Part shown: positions 43,352-52,147 of the stretch, piece by piece
Layout of the letters: each line of letters begins with the position of its first letter
Position numbering within the stretch: the stretch's first letter is position 1
Assembly (NCBI RefSeq): GCF_021800405.1
Contig: NZ_CP084550.1
Span: forward strand, 1,054,001 to 1,118,000
From: Arthrobacter sp. FW306-07-I
Lineage (GTDB): Bacteria > Actinomycetota > Actinomycetes > Actinomycetales > Micrococcaceae
Direction of reading: 5' to 3'
Length of the DNA stretch: 64,000 bases
Program-made: the position numbers and the translations under genes
The notes under the pieces: generated by a model
The model's input: only the letters and a program-made list of their open reading frames with translations
Database searches by the model: none
What the model was told of the DNA's origin: nothing

Positions 43352-45010
43352 TTACCCCGCCACCACTGCCTTCGCCGCCCTCGTCGCGTTCATCCATTCA
43401 GTCAGCCACGGCGCCCGCACGCTGGAGGTGATCCGGCAGTCCGCAACAAAGGTTCCGCGAGCGCCGGCGGCGATCCATTCCTGCAGCGCGGACAGGTCAT
43501 CAAGCGAGCGAATGACAGCCGACTCAGCTCCCAAAGCCCGCGCAACGCCGCTGAAATCAACCTCGGGGATCAGCATGGGCTTCTCGGTCAGGCCCTGCGA
43601 GCCGTATTGGTGGATCTCGGCCCCGTAGGCGGCGTCGTTGTAGATCACCACAATCGCGCTGCGGGCCGTACCGATCAGGGACTCGAGGTCGGGCAGGCCC
43701 ATCAGGAAACCGCCGTCGCCCGAAGCCAGCACCAGGGTGCGGCCGTCCTCCACTGCGCGGGCGGCCCCGACGGCGCTCGCCAAGCCCAGCCCGATCGTCT
43801 GGTAGGCGGTCCCCACCATCACCAGGTCCTGCGGCCGCGGGATGTTCCAGTACATGGGCGCCCAGCCGATGAAGTGGCCGCCGTCCTGGACCACGGTGCG
43901 GCGCTCCGGCAGCACGGCGTCAAGGGCGGTGGCGAGGGCGCGCGGGTCCAGGCGCCCGTCCACAGTCACGTCCGAACCGGGGTCGTGCCCCGGTCCGGCA
44001 GCCAGGCGCTTCGAGGCTTCGGCGCGCCAACCAGCCGCAGCGGCCTCGCCGTCGAGCAGCGACAACAGCCGTGAAGCAGCGGCCTTCGCATCAGCCTGAA
44101 CGAACAGGTCCACCCGTGGATTCGTCGGCTCCACCGCGGTGTCGATCTGGATAACGGTGCTGTCCGGGCCCAGCAGGTGCCCGAACCGCATGGTGAACGG
44201 GCTCAGGCTGGCCCCGGCCACCAGGACCACGTCGGCCTCGCCCATAAGTCCGGCCGCGGTGTCGGTGCCGAAACCGCCGGCGACGCCCAGGTACCCCTCG
44301 CCATTGAGGAGGTTGAGCGCGAGGGCGGTTCCGGCGGTCAGTGCGCCGAGCCGGTCGGCGAGTTCGCGGAGTTCCGGGCCGGCTCCGGCGAGGTGCGCAC
44401 CGCGGCCGGCCAGGATCAGCGGGCGCCTGGCACCGGCGAGCAGGCGGGCCACCCGCGCAAGGTCCGTGCCGCCGTCGTCCGTCCCCTCCAAAGCGGACGG
44501 CTCGGGAAGGTCCTCGTCCCTGGCCTCGACCGCCGCGAGGTCGTAGGGGATGGCAAGGACGACGGCGGTGCGCCGGGTGAGTGCGTACTCCACCGCCTGC
44601 CGGGTGACGGCGCCCGCGGCGTCGCGGGTGACGGTGAAGGTGGCCGCGCCGAGTCCGGCAGCGATGGCCGCCTGGTCCACGTCCCAGGGCCGGGCGCCGC
44701 CGGTGGGCGCGTCGCCAGTGACCAGCACGACGGGGATCTGCGCCTGGACCGCCTCGGCGAGGGCGGTGAGCGCATTGGTGTAGCCGGGGCCGTAGGTGGT
44801 GGTGCCCGCGGCGAGCCGTCCCGAGGCCCGGTAGTAGGCGTCGGCCGCGGCGATGGCGGCGCCCTCATGCCGGACCGGGGTGAAGCGGAGGCCGTGCTTC
44901 TCGGCGGCGTCCAGGAAGTAGACGTTGCCGTTGCCCATGACGCCGAAGACGTCGCTGACATAGCTGCTGAGAACCTGTGCCACGCGGCCGGAGACGGTAA
45001 TTGAAGTCAT
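43352..45010 (-). CDS. Thiamine-diphosphate-dependent enzyme, acetolactate-synthase-like
   Basis: A 552-residue three-domain ThDP enzyme. The N-terminal pyrimidine domain has VFGVMGNGNVYFLDAAEKHG and VRHEGAAIAAADAYYRASG (catalytic Glu and the conserved DAY). A central FAD-like domain and a C-terminal PP domain with the ThDP/Mg motif LASGDGGFLMGLPDLESL ... VVIYNDAAYG follow. The enzyme decarboxylates 2-oxo acids or condenses them. Because a transaminase and an amino-acid permease follow about 3 kb away, a role in amino-acid breakdown is plausible. ATG 45010 is used (MTSITVSGRV). An EVE-HNH gene now sits between it and the regulator. Confidence 0.88.
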   Translation of the reverse strand: MTSITVSGRVAQVLSSYVSDVFGVMGNGNVYFLDAAEKHGLRFTPVRHEGAAIAAADAYYRASGRLAAGTTTYGPGYTNALTALAEAVQAQIPVVLVTGDAPTGGARPWDVDQAAIAAGLGAATFTVTRDAAGAVTRQAVEYALTRRTAVVLAIPYDLAAVEARDEDLPEPSALEGTDDGGTDLARVARLLAGARRPLILAGRGAHLAGAGPELRELADRLGALTAGTALALNLLNGEGYLGVAGGFGTDTAAGLMGEADVVLVAGASLSPFTMRFGHLLGPDSTVIQIDTAVEPTNPRVDLFVQADAKAAASRLLSLLDGEAAAAGWRAEASKRLAAGPGHDPGSDVTVDGRLDPRALATALDAVLPERRTVVQDGGHFIGWAPMYWNIPRPQDLVMVGTAYQTIGLGLASAVGAARAVEDGRTLVLASGDGGFLMGLPDLESLIGTARSAIVVIYNDAAYGAEIHQYGSQGLTEKPMLIPEVDFSGVARALGAESAVIRSLDDLSALQEWIAAGARGTFVADCRITSSVRAPWLTEWMNATRAAKAVVAG

Positions 45011-45291
45011 GCAGGAATCCTGTGACCCAGACCTTAGAATCGGCAAGAGGCAAGAGTTCGGCTGGGACTTTTGGCAGCAGAAGCGGGAAGGAGTGACAAA
45101 ACGCCCACCTGTGGCGCGCATCACCGTGCCGAAGTGGGCCGACGGCTGACAGAGGACGATTCTGGGCTCGCGGAACCCGGTGCTAACGCCGGTCGAAGCC
45201 GTGTCCATGCTGGAACCCGGATCGGCAGCTCCGGGTTCTAAAGCGTCAGAGTGACCTTCCAGAATCGAACAGCGAAGCGGTATTCTGCAGA

Positions 45292-46224
45292 ATGGCTGTT
45301 TGGATTATTGCCTCTGATTACGCCACCTACAGGAGCTTGGATGCCTTTCGAGCCCTTGAAGAAGTGAACTGGAGCGAGGCGCCCAACGCGCACATCGCTC
45401 CTGGCGACGTCGTTTACCTCTACATCACAAGACCGATCTCGGCGATCGGTGTCAAGTGCTGCGTGACTTCAGTCGGCCTTCCGGAACCGGAAATTGACGA
45501 CAGTGAGTTTTGGGTAGATGAGCAAAGGTTGCTCGAGCGTATGAACGGTCGCACGTGGATGCGACTCAAAAGGGTGGCTGTTTTTAGTGATGAGCAGCGC
45601 GCCCTTCTGAAGGGGGCGGTGCTGGAGAGATATGGATTGCGTGGCGGGTTTGTGCAAAGTCGACAGCGTGCCACAGTTGAGCTGCTCGACTACATCGAGT
45701 CGGTCGAGCACGGAGGAATGCTTGTCGGCGATGACGCTGTTGCTGAATCGGCCGACTTCGATCCGGACCAAGTCGCGCAATTTAGTGGTCAGATAGCGCG
45801 AGACGATTATGGCGTGCCCGACCAGACCGCCAACGCCAAGACACGTGGCAGTGCGCAACGTGCATTCGCCGATACGGTTAAAAGCAATTACAACGGCCAA
45901 TGCGCTATCACTGGCATTTCGACCCGTGAGTTTCTCGTCGCATCGCATATCGTGCCCTGGAGTGAAGCGCCAGAGATCAGGCTCGATCCAAGAAACGGGA
46001 TCTGCTTATCCACCCTCGTAGATCGCGCGTTCGATGCGGGATTTCTTCAGATCGGAACGGATTACGTTGTTCGAATTGACTGGACGAAGATTGTTGGTGA
46101 CGCGGTGTTAGGGGACGCATTGAAGGCATTTGATGGACGGCGTTTGACGATGCCAGAGCGACACGGACCACACCCGGAATACCTTTGGCGACGCCTTCAA
46201 TTGAGTCCAACGCGGGCCCTCTGA
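45292..46224 (+). CDS. EVE-domain HNH endonuclease (putative modified-DNA restriction)
   Basis: A 310-residue protein. The N-terminal half (WIIASDYATYRSLDAFRALE; PGDVVYLYITRPISAIGVKC) is EVE-like, a fold of the PUA group that reads modified bases. The C-terminal half is an HNH nuclease: CAITGISTREFLVASHIVPW, SEAPEIRLDPRNGICLSTL and VDRAFDAGFL. EVE-HNH proteins are predicted to cut foreign DNA carrying modified cytosine, a type IV-like restriction. The GC content is lower than that of the flanking genes, and it splits the ThDP-enzyme gene from its regulator, so it was probably inserted horizontally. ATG 45292 follows a weak site. Confidence 0.85.
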   Translation: MAVWIIASDYATYRSLDAFRALEEVNWSEAPNAHIAPGDVVYLYITRPISAIGVKCCVTSVGLPEPEIDDSEFWVDEQRLLERMNGRTWMRLKRVAVFSDEQRALLKGAVLERYGLRGGFVQSRQRATVELLDYIESVEHGGMLVGDDAVAESADFDPDQVAQFSGQIARDDYGVPDQTANAKTRGSAQRAFADTVKSNYNGQCAITGISTREFLVASHIVPWSEAPEIRLDPRNGICLSTLVDRAFDAGFLQIGTDYVVRIDWTKIVGDAVLGDALKAFDGRRLTMPERHGPHPEYLWRRLQLSPTRAL

Positions 46225-46372
46225 ACGTTGGGTGTACATCTCTCAACTATGGCCACTCGTGCCTGGGGTGCCTTTACCCAACTGTTGCGGATGCGCCCAA
46301 AGTAGACGATGTATGACAAGGGTCGGCTCCACGGTTGTGTGCCAGCGATGGTCCAGGTACTTCACCCGCAAC

Positions 46373-46888
46373 TCACTCTGACGCTTGGACCGAAGGACGC
46401 GCTTCCTCCTTCGACAGCCGGCTGATCAGCCCGTCGTACCGGGGCGGCATGAGTTCCAGGATGGAGATGGCCGTGCTGGTCCGCTCGATTCCCTCGATCT
46501 CCAGGATCTCGTTGGTGATGCGGTAGAGGTCGGCGGTGCCGCGGGCCACCACCTTGGCCATGAGGTCCGCGTCGCCGGTGGTGGCGTGCACCTCGATGAC
46601 CTCCGGGATCGCGGCGAGCCCGTTCTCCACCGAGCCGGTCCGCGTCTGGCTGATGGACAGCGAGAGGAAGGCCATCAGTTCGTACCCCAGCGCGGCTGGG
46701 TCCAGCCTGCGGCTGAACGAGCGGAGCGCGCCGCTGCGCTCCAGCCGCGCCAGCCGGGCGTGGACGGTGTTGCGGGCGACGCCGAGCGTCCGGGAGAGTG
46801 CCAGGGCGCTGGCTTCGGGGTCCTTGTCCAGGGCAAGGATGATCCTGCCGTCGAGGGAATCGAGAGTGCGAGAGTTCGCGATGGTCAT
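46373..46888 (-). CDS. Lrp/AsnC family transcriptional regulator
   Basis: A 171-residue regulator. SLDGRIILALDKDPEASALALSRTLGVARNTVHARLARL is the AsnC-type helix-turn-helix, and the RAM ligand domain (AFLSLSISQTRTGSVENGL ... VIEVHATTGDADLMAKVVA) follows. It is divergent from the HisC-like transaminase gene with a 93-bp gap, the usual place for autoregulation and for controlling transaminase and permease. The likely effector is an amino acid. ATG 46888 is used; its ribosome site is weak. Confidence 0.92.
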   Translation of the reverse strand: MTIANSRTLDSLDGRIILALDKDPEASALALSRTLGVARNTVHARLARLERSGALRSFSRRLDPAALGYELMAFLSLSISQTRTGSVENGLAAIPEVIEVHATTGDADLMAKVVARGTADLYRITNEILEIEGIERTSTAISILELMPPRYDGLISRLSKEEARPSVQASE

Positions 46889-46981
46889 ATTTTCACCAGA
46901 GGTACTAGAAGTTGAGCAGAAGTCCCAAGCATCGGAGCCTACCTTGCATTGTGGTCCGGGTCACTTCCATGATCGGACTTC

Positions 46982-48073
46982 ATGACCAGTGATCAGCTTG
47001 TTGCCGCTCCCGAAACTGCGTTGCCCACCCTGCGTGGCGCAGTGGCAGGCCTTCCGTCCTACGTGCCGGGCCGGCGCGGCGCCGGCGCGGACATCGCCGC
47101 CCTCGCCAGCAACGAAAGCCACTACGACCCCCTGCCCGCCGCCATTGCTGCGGTGACCGAAGCAGCCGGCAGGATGAACCGCTACCCGGACATGGCCGCC
47201 GTCGAACTCCGCGAACGCCTCGCCAGGCTCCTGGGCGTCACCGCCGACGAGGTGGCGGTGGGGCCCGGCAGCGTGGGCGTCCTGCAGCAGATCATCACCG
47301 GACTGTGCGACGCCGGGGACGAGGTGGTCTTCGCGTGGCGTTCCTTCGAGGCCTACCCCATCCTGGTGGAGCTGGCAGGCGCCCGGCCGGTCCGCGTCCC
47401 GCTGGACGAGGCCGAGGGCCACGACCTGGACGCCATGGCCACCGCCGTCACCGACCGCACCAAAGTCATCCTGCTCTGCACACCCAACAACCCCACCGGC
47501 GTGCCGATCAGCCACGACCGACTCGAGTCCTTCCTGCAGTCCGTCCGTTCGGACGTCCTGGTGGTGATTGACGAGGCGTACGTGGAGTACGCCGACGCGG
47601 GCCCTGACTCTCTGGCGCTCTACCGCCGGTACCCGAACGTTTGCATCCTGCGCACCTTCTCCAAGGCCTACGGGCTCGCCGGCCTCCGCGTGGGCTACGC
47701 CCTGGCGGCGCCGGCAATCGCTGAGGGGCTGCGCCGCACCGCCCTTCCCTTCGGCGTGAGCGCGCTGGCCCAGAAGGCGGCCATCGCGTCGCTGGATGCG
47801 GGGGAGGAGATGGAAGCGCGGGCTTCGGCGGTGAAGCAGGAGCGTGCCCGGATGGCCGCGGAGTTGGCAGCCCAAGGCTGGAAGCCGCAGCCGAGCCAGG
47901 GCAATTTCCTGTGGATCCGTGCCGACGGCGAGCTCCTGGCCACGCTGGTGGACGCGTTCGATGCCGCGGGCGTCCTGGTCCGGGCCTATCAGGGCGACGG
48001 CGTGCGGATCACCGTTGCCGACCCTGCCTCCAACAACCGCGTGCTCCGGCTTCTCGAAGCCCACGCCGCCTGA
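46982..48073 (+). CDS. PLP-dependent aminotransferase, HisC-like (copy A)
   Basis: A 363-residue fold-type I transaminase. LASNESHYDPLPAA, NRYPDMAAVELRERLA, LLCTPNNPTG, DEAYVEYAD, and RTFSKAYGLAGLRVGY with the PLP-binding Lys in FSKAYG match histidinol-phosphate aminotransferases. The permease and AsnC regulator around it make amino-acid catabolism as likely as histidine synthesis. Its 3' end lies 44 bp before the permease, so the two form one operon. A truncated sister copy is at 57641-58492. Confidence 0.9.
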   Translation: MTSDQLVAAPETALPTLRGAVAGLPSYVPGRRGAGADIAALASNESHYDPLPAAIAAVTEAAGRMNRYPDMAAVELRERLARLLGVTADEVAVGPGSVGVLQQIITGLCDAGDEVVFAWRSFEAYPILVELAGARPVRVPLDEAEGHDLDAMATAVTDRTKVILLCTPNNPTGVPISHDRLESFLQSVRSDVLVVIDEAYVEYADAGPDSLALYRRYPNVCILRTFSKAYGLAGLRVGYALAAPAIAEGLRRTALPFGVSALAQKAAIASLDAGEEMEARASAVKQERARMAAELAAQGWKPQPSQGNFLWIRADGELLATLVDAFDAAGVLVRAYQGDGVRITVADPASNNRVLRLLEAHAA

Positions 48074-48117
48074 AGTTTTATCCCCAACAGTTCCACCTAC
48101 AACTAAGAGGAATCACC

Positions 48118-49530
48118 ATGGAACAACAGACAAAGATGTCTGCCCGCCCACTCGGCGCGGCCCTCAAGCCCCGCCAGCTCACCATGATGGGCCTGGGAAG
48201 CGCCATCGGCGCGGGCCTGTTCATCGGCTCCGGTGCGGGCATCCAGGCCGCCGGCCCGGCGGTGCTGATCTCCTACCTCGTGGCCGGCACGCTGATCATC
48301 CTGGTGATGTGGGCCCTCGGTGAGATGGCAGCCGCCAACCCCGACAGCGGCGCCTTCTCCGTCTACACCGCCAAAGCGTACGGGCCGGTGGCTGGCGCCA
48401 CGGTCGGCTGGCTCTGGTGGCTGCAGCTGGTGGTGGTCATCGCGGCCGAGGCGCTCGGTGCGGCAGGCCTGCTGGCCACCATCTTCCCGGCGCTGCCGGT
48501 GTGGCTGATGGCCTTGGTGTTCATTGTGGTGCTCACCGCCGTGAACCTGACCAGCGTGAAGAATTTCGGTGAGTTCGAGTTCTGGTTTGCACTGCTGAAG
48601 GTGGCGGCGATCGTTGGTTTCCTGCTGGTGGGTGCCGCCCTGCTGGTCGGCTGGTTGCCGGGCGTGCAGTCGCCGGGCCTGACCAACTTCACCGGTGCCG
48701 GTTTCGCGCGAAGTGGTTTCGCCGGGATCGCCACGGCGCTGTTCGTGGTGGCGTTTGCGTTCGGCGGCACCGAGATTGTGTCCGTGGCGGCAGCCGAGAC
48801 GGCTGAGCCGGCCCGCAGCGTGAAGAAGGCAGTCCGGACGGTGCTGTGGCGGATCCTGGTGTTTTACATCGGTGCCATCTTCGTGATCGCGGCCGTGGTT
48901 CCGGTGGGTTCGGCGGGGCTGAAGAGTCCGTTTGCCGCTGTATTGGAGGCTGCCGGCATGCCCGGCGCGGCGACTGCCATCACGCTGGTAGCTGTTGCGG
49001 CTCTGCTGTCCGCGCTCAACGCCAACCTTTACGGAGCGTCCCGGATGGCCTACTCGCTTGCCGAGCGCGGTGAAGCACCGCGTTGGCTCGCTTCGGTTTC
49101 GAAGGCACGGGTTCCCGTTGTTGCAGTTCTGGCCAGCGTTGCCTTCGGCATTGTCACGGTGGTGCTGGAGCTGGCCTTCCCGGAGAAGGTCCTTCCCGTC
49201 TTGCTCAACATCGTCGGCTCCACCTGCCTGCTGGTGTGGACATCGGCGCTCCTGGCCCAGCTCGCGCTGCGCCTCCGAGCCGACCGCCTGGGCACGGAAC
49301 TGCCCCTGCGGATGCCTGGTTTCCCGTGGCTCTCGGGCCTGGGTCTGGTGATCCTTGCGGCGATCTTCACGGTGGGGTTCATCGGCGAGGACTCCCGTCC
49401 CCAGCTGCTGAGCACGTTCGGGCTCGTGGCGGTTCTTGCAATGGGGTGCTGGGTGAATCACAGGTCCGGAAAGGTCACAGGACCGGTTGGAGCTTCGGAC
49501 GATGACAAGCATCCGGTGCTCGTCGACTAA
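48118..49530 (+). CDS. Amino acid permease, APC superfamily (copy A)
   Basis: A 470-residue twelve-helix transporter. LGSAIGAGLFIGSGAGIQAA is the glycine-rich break in helix 1 that holds the amino group of the substrate, and GAFSVYTAKAYGPVAG and FGGTEIVSVAAAETAEPARS are further AAT/APC signatures. ATG 48118 follows AAGAGGAATCACC. It is the second gene of the transaminase operon, so the imported amino acid is probably the transaminase substrate. A sister copy is at 58539-59978. Confidence 0.92.
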   Translation: MEQQTKMSARPLGAALKPRQLTMMGLGSAIGAGLFIGSGAGIQAAGPAVLISYLVAGTLIILVMWALGEMAAANPDSGAFSVYTAKAYGPVAGATVGWLWWLQLVVVIAAEALGAAGLLATIFPALPVWLMALVFIVVLTAVNLTSVKNFGEFEFWFALLKVAAIVGFLLVGAALLVGWLPGVQSPGLTNFTGAGFARSGFAGIATALFVVAFAFGGTEIVSVAAAETAEPARSVKKAVRTVLWRILVFYIGAIFVIAAVVPVGSAGLKSPFAAVLEAAGMPGAATAITLVAVAALLSALNANLYGASRMAYSLAERGEAPRWLASVSKARVPVVAVLASVAFGIVTVVLELAFPEKVLPVLLNIVGSTCLLVWTSALLAQLALRLRADRLGTELPLRMPGFPWLSGLGLVILAAIFTVGFIGEDSRPQLLSTFGLVAVLAMGCWVNHRSGKVTGPVGASDDDKHPVLVD

Positions 49531-49573
49531 TGAAAGCCGAGCCATAAACGGTCCGGGCGGGGTGTCTTTCAGA

Positions 49574-49597
49574 GGCGCAAGCTCGGATGCTTGCGCC
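49574..49597 (+). terminator. Rho-independent terminator after permease copy A
   Basis: GGCGCAAGC (49574-49582), a 6-base loop and GCTTGCGCC (49589-49597) are followed by GACTTTTGG. Confidence 0.8.
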
Positions 49598-49709
49598 GAC
49601 TTTTGGAGGGGCCAGAAAGCCTGCAGGCCCCCGCCGTCTGCAGGGTTCCTGTCTGTGGCTGGACCTATCAGCCTCAGCAGCCCTGAAGAAGGTCAGGGCG
49701 TCAAGTGAG

Positions 49710-49741
49710 GGCAGGGCTAGCGGCGAACCGTTAGCCCTGCC
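49710..49741. terminator. Second hairpin downstream of permease copy A
   Basis: A 14-bp stem (one G-T pair) from GGCAGGGCTAGCGG with a CGAA loop. No T-tract follows. It is a possible backup or bidirectional terminator. Confidence 0.55.
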
Positions 49742-49943
49742 TACTATGGCGGCAGCCGAGACCGCTTACGAGGGTTCTTGGTCGCCGTAGCTGTAGTCAA
49801 ACGCTATGCGTGTGCCACCTGCTAGTTTTTTTGTGAAGCCCAGGATGCGGAAGCACGACGTTGCCTGCGCATTGCGCTCCAGCCTGTGCGATGTCCTTTG
49901 CGCGTTCCTGGGAACAGTGATTGCCTGCTGAGGAACGGCTACC

Positions 49944-51056
49944 TCATTGTAGTTTCGGCCCGGGGTGGAGTGGGCCAAGCTCCTGAAGAACAGCGCCCCA
50001 AACGTGGATCCTGTTCGCGGAATCTTCATCTAGGAGCTCTTTGCCACCGGCCATCAACCTGATCGCACGGAGCACATGGAAGATGTAAAAAAGACCGATG
50101 CCCCGTGGAAGCCCCTTATCCGTATATTCGTCTTGCCAACCGAGATCGTCTTCGGTGTCCACGGCGAACCAAAGTTCGGCGTATCGAACCACGTGCTTGC
50201 GCATGGACCGTATGAGGTCCCGCAAGACCGGCATCTCAGTAATGCCCATGTCATTAAGCTCCCGAATCCGCCATGACATGTAAGTCCCGGAAACCTCGGC
50301 TTCTAAGCCTAATTGCGCCGCTTCGGCAACTTCTGAATCTAGAAGCCGGAACTCTGGGTCGGCTGTCGCCATAGCAACTAGCGTTGCTTCGTCAATCTCC
50401 AGACTGTCCGGGCTGTATGTAGCTTGCTGCTCGGCATCCTCACGGTACTTGCCAACTGCATTCCGAAGGGCTTCGAAATCCCTGTCCGCCATCTCAAGAA
50501 GCGACGCAAGCATTGCGAAGCTACGTTTGTGCTTATTAGGGATTCCCTCCGCAACTTTGTAGCCGAGGTCGTGTTCGATCTCTGCCCAGGCGTGCTGAAG
50601 TATGGACCGAATTTGAATCTCGAAGACCGTGTCTTTGAACATGGAGTACTCACTCATCTCAGAGCGTGCCGCGGTGATCGACGCGATGTAGTGAAGGGAC
50701 ATGTAGCCGAAGGCTGTGGGGTCGTGAGCGGCTCGTTTATCAACTGAATGCTCCGGGTCTACCGAAAACTCGCGCTCAATTACCTCCCCAACTTTGTCGA
50801 CTTCGTCGGCGAAATAGCAGATGACACGTAGGCCGAGAACATCGGTAAGGGATTCGTATCCCGTGTACCGCTGTTGGTTCAAGCTGATTTTACGATTGGC
50901 GCTGTCTTCGTCCTTGACTCGGAACGTCACGGTGTGAAAGCGGATACCACTGACAGTGAGGCTGTGCTTGATCAAGTCAACCAACCTCTGCCCTAACCCA
51001 TCAAGCTCGTGAATGACGTTTCGGTAGTTGCTGCTAGACGCTTGCCTCTTGTTCAC
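49944..51056 (-). CDS. RelA/SpoT-domain protein (small alarmone synthetase-like)
   Basis: A 370-residue protein. The N-terminal 200 residues carry the nucleotide pyrophosphotransferase domain: FRVKDEDSANRK, DVLGLRVICYFADEVDKVGE, FGYMSLHYIASITAAR and VFEIQIRSILQHAWAEIEHD. No HD hydrolase precedes it, so it is a synthetase-only form. A 170-residue C-terminal extension of unknown fold (SGTYMSWRIRELNDMGITEM) follows. Such proteins make (p)ppGpp, or act as phage-triggered toxins (toxSAS/CapRel type). Lower GC and location next to mobile genes favour acquisition. ATG 51056 is used. Confidence 0.85.
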   Translation of the reverse strand: MNKRQASSSNYRNVIHELDGLGQRLVDLIKHSLTVSGIRFHTVTFRVKDEDSANRKISLNQQRYTGYESLTDVLGLRVICYFADEVDKVGEVIEREFSVDPEHSVDKRAAHDPTAFGYMSLHYIASITAARSEMSEYSMFKDTVFEIQIRSILQHAWAEIEHDLGYKVAEGIPNKHKRSFAMLASLLEMADRDFEALRNAVGKYREDAEQQATYSPDSLEIDEATLVAMATADPEFRLLDSEVAEAAQLGLEAEVSGTYMSWRIRELNDMGITEMPVLRDLIRSMRKHVVRYAELWFAVDTEDDLGWQDEYTDKGLPRGIGLFYIFHVLRAIRLMAGGKELLDEDSANRIHVWGAVLQELGPLHPGPKLQ

Positions 51057-51307
51057 GGACCGACTCTAACTGATCACGATGGGCAAGCCCTCCGCAGTGC
51101 CGGGACCACACGTATCGTGTACTGCCTTTAGACGAAGTCCGGGCCGTCTGGTAGTGCATCGTAAACGAAAGCTGGCACCAGTCGTTGACCGGATGACTAC
51201 TCAAGTATCATAGGCAGACTCCTGCGCTTCGATCTTGGCTTCTCCCGAATTCGGGTGGCTGCCGACGCAGAAGTGGACGGAAGCGGCCCTTCGTTAGTCG
51301 ACTTAGA

Positions 51308-52072
51308 CTAGGCCCCCGTCAGCCCCATAAACATCGTCCGGTGCAGGATGTCCACGTGCTTCCGGGCCACCTCCACCGCTTCCTCTACGCGGCCGGCACG
51401 GAGGGCTGCCACCAAAGCGATGTGGTCCTGGTTGGATTTGTGCAGCTTCTCGATCGGGTAGGGGATGAAGTAGTCGTAGAGCTCGGCGAGCGTCTCGTGA
51501 TAAACCTCGACAGCGGAGTCCAGACATGACGCCGTGCCCACCAGTTGATGGAACTGCTCGTCCATCCGGTGGTAATAGGACCAATCGGTCGCCTCAGCCA
51601 TTTCCCGTGTCAGCCGCTCAAGCTCGTCCAGCTGCTCGTCAGTTGCATTGACCGCCGCATAGTGCGTGACGGCGCATTCGAACAGCAGGCGCCGGTCCAC
51701 CAGCCGGTTCACGGCCTGGGACTCTGCTGGCGACGCCGACAGCGACGCCAAGACATCCGTAGGCGGCGAGTCCGCCACGAACGTCCCGCCGGCCCGGCCG
51801 CGCCGCCGAACCACCACGCCCTGTTCAGCCAGGCTCGCCAGCGCTCGGCGGGCCGTGATCGGGCTGACCGAAAGACCCAACGCCACGTCCTCCTGGTCCG
51901 GCAACCGCTCGCCAGGCTTCAACAGCCCCAGCGAAATCGCCATCCCGATCCGCATCCGCACAGCGTCCATCGCACTGCGCCGCTCCATCGAGGGCATTCT
52001 GCCCGCACCAAGGCGGGCGGGTTCGGCGGTGTCCTCCAGCTGATCCGTCATATCCGCAACTTTACGGCCCAC
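51308..52072 (-). CDS. GntR-family (FadR/FCD-type) regulator
   Basis: A 254-residue regulator. MRIGMAISLGLLKPGERLPD and SPITARRALASLAEQGVVVR are the GntR winged helix, and FHQLVGTASCLDSAVEVYHE plus the terminal helices (EEAVEVARKHVDILHRTMF) are the FCD ligand domain. It is divergent from the nitrilase/permease/nitrilase operon and probably represses it through the dyad at 52095-52107. The start is GTG 52072 behind AAGGGGG; ATG 52051 is the alternative. Confidence 0.88.
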   Translation of the reverse strand: MGRKVADMTDQLEDTAEPARLGAGRMPSMERRSAMDAVRMRIGMAISLGLLKPGERLPDQEDVALGLSVSPITARRALASLAEQGVVVRRRGRAGGTFVADSPPTDVLASLSASPAESQAVNRLVDRRLLFECAVTHYAAVNATDEQLDELERLTREMAEATDWSYYHRMDEQFHQLVGTASCLDSAVEVYHETLAELYDYFIPYPIEKLHKSNQDHIALVAALRAGRVEEAVEVARKHVDILHRTMFMGLTGA

Positions 52073-52094
52073 GCCAGCCCCCTTCCCTTTATTT

Positions 52095-52107
52095 GATCAT
52101 TCTGATC
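52095..52107. promoter_or_regulatory. Operator-like dyad and promoter between gntR and nitrilase
   Basis: GATCA-TTC-TGATC is a perfect dyad. It is followed by TAATAT (52108-52113), a likely -10 for the plus-strand operon. Position and symmetry fit GntR/FCD binding. Confidence 0.6.
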
Positions 52108-52147
52108 TAATATAACCCGGATCACACCCCACAGCGGAGAAAAACCC

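Larger units (their letters stand above)
49531..49943. other. 413-bp gap with hairpins and a possible GNAT remnant
   Basis: It contains two strong hairpins (listed separately). A short minus reading near 49780-49880 (NAQATSCFRILGFTKKLAGG) is reminiscent of the end of a GNAT acetyltransferase, but no complete gene exists. Confidence 0.45.
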
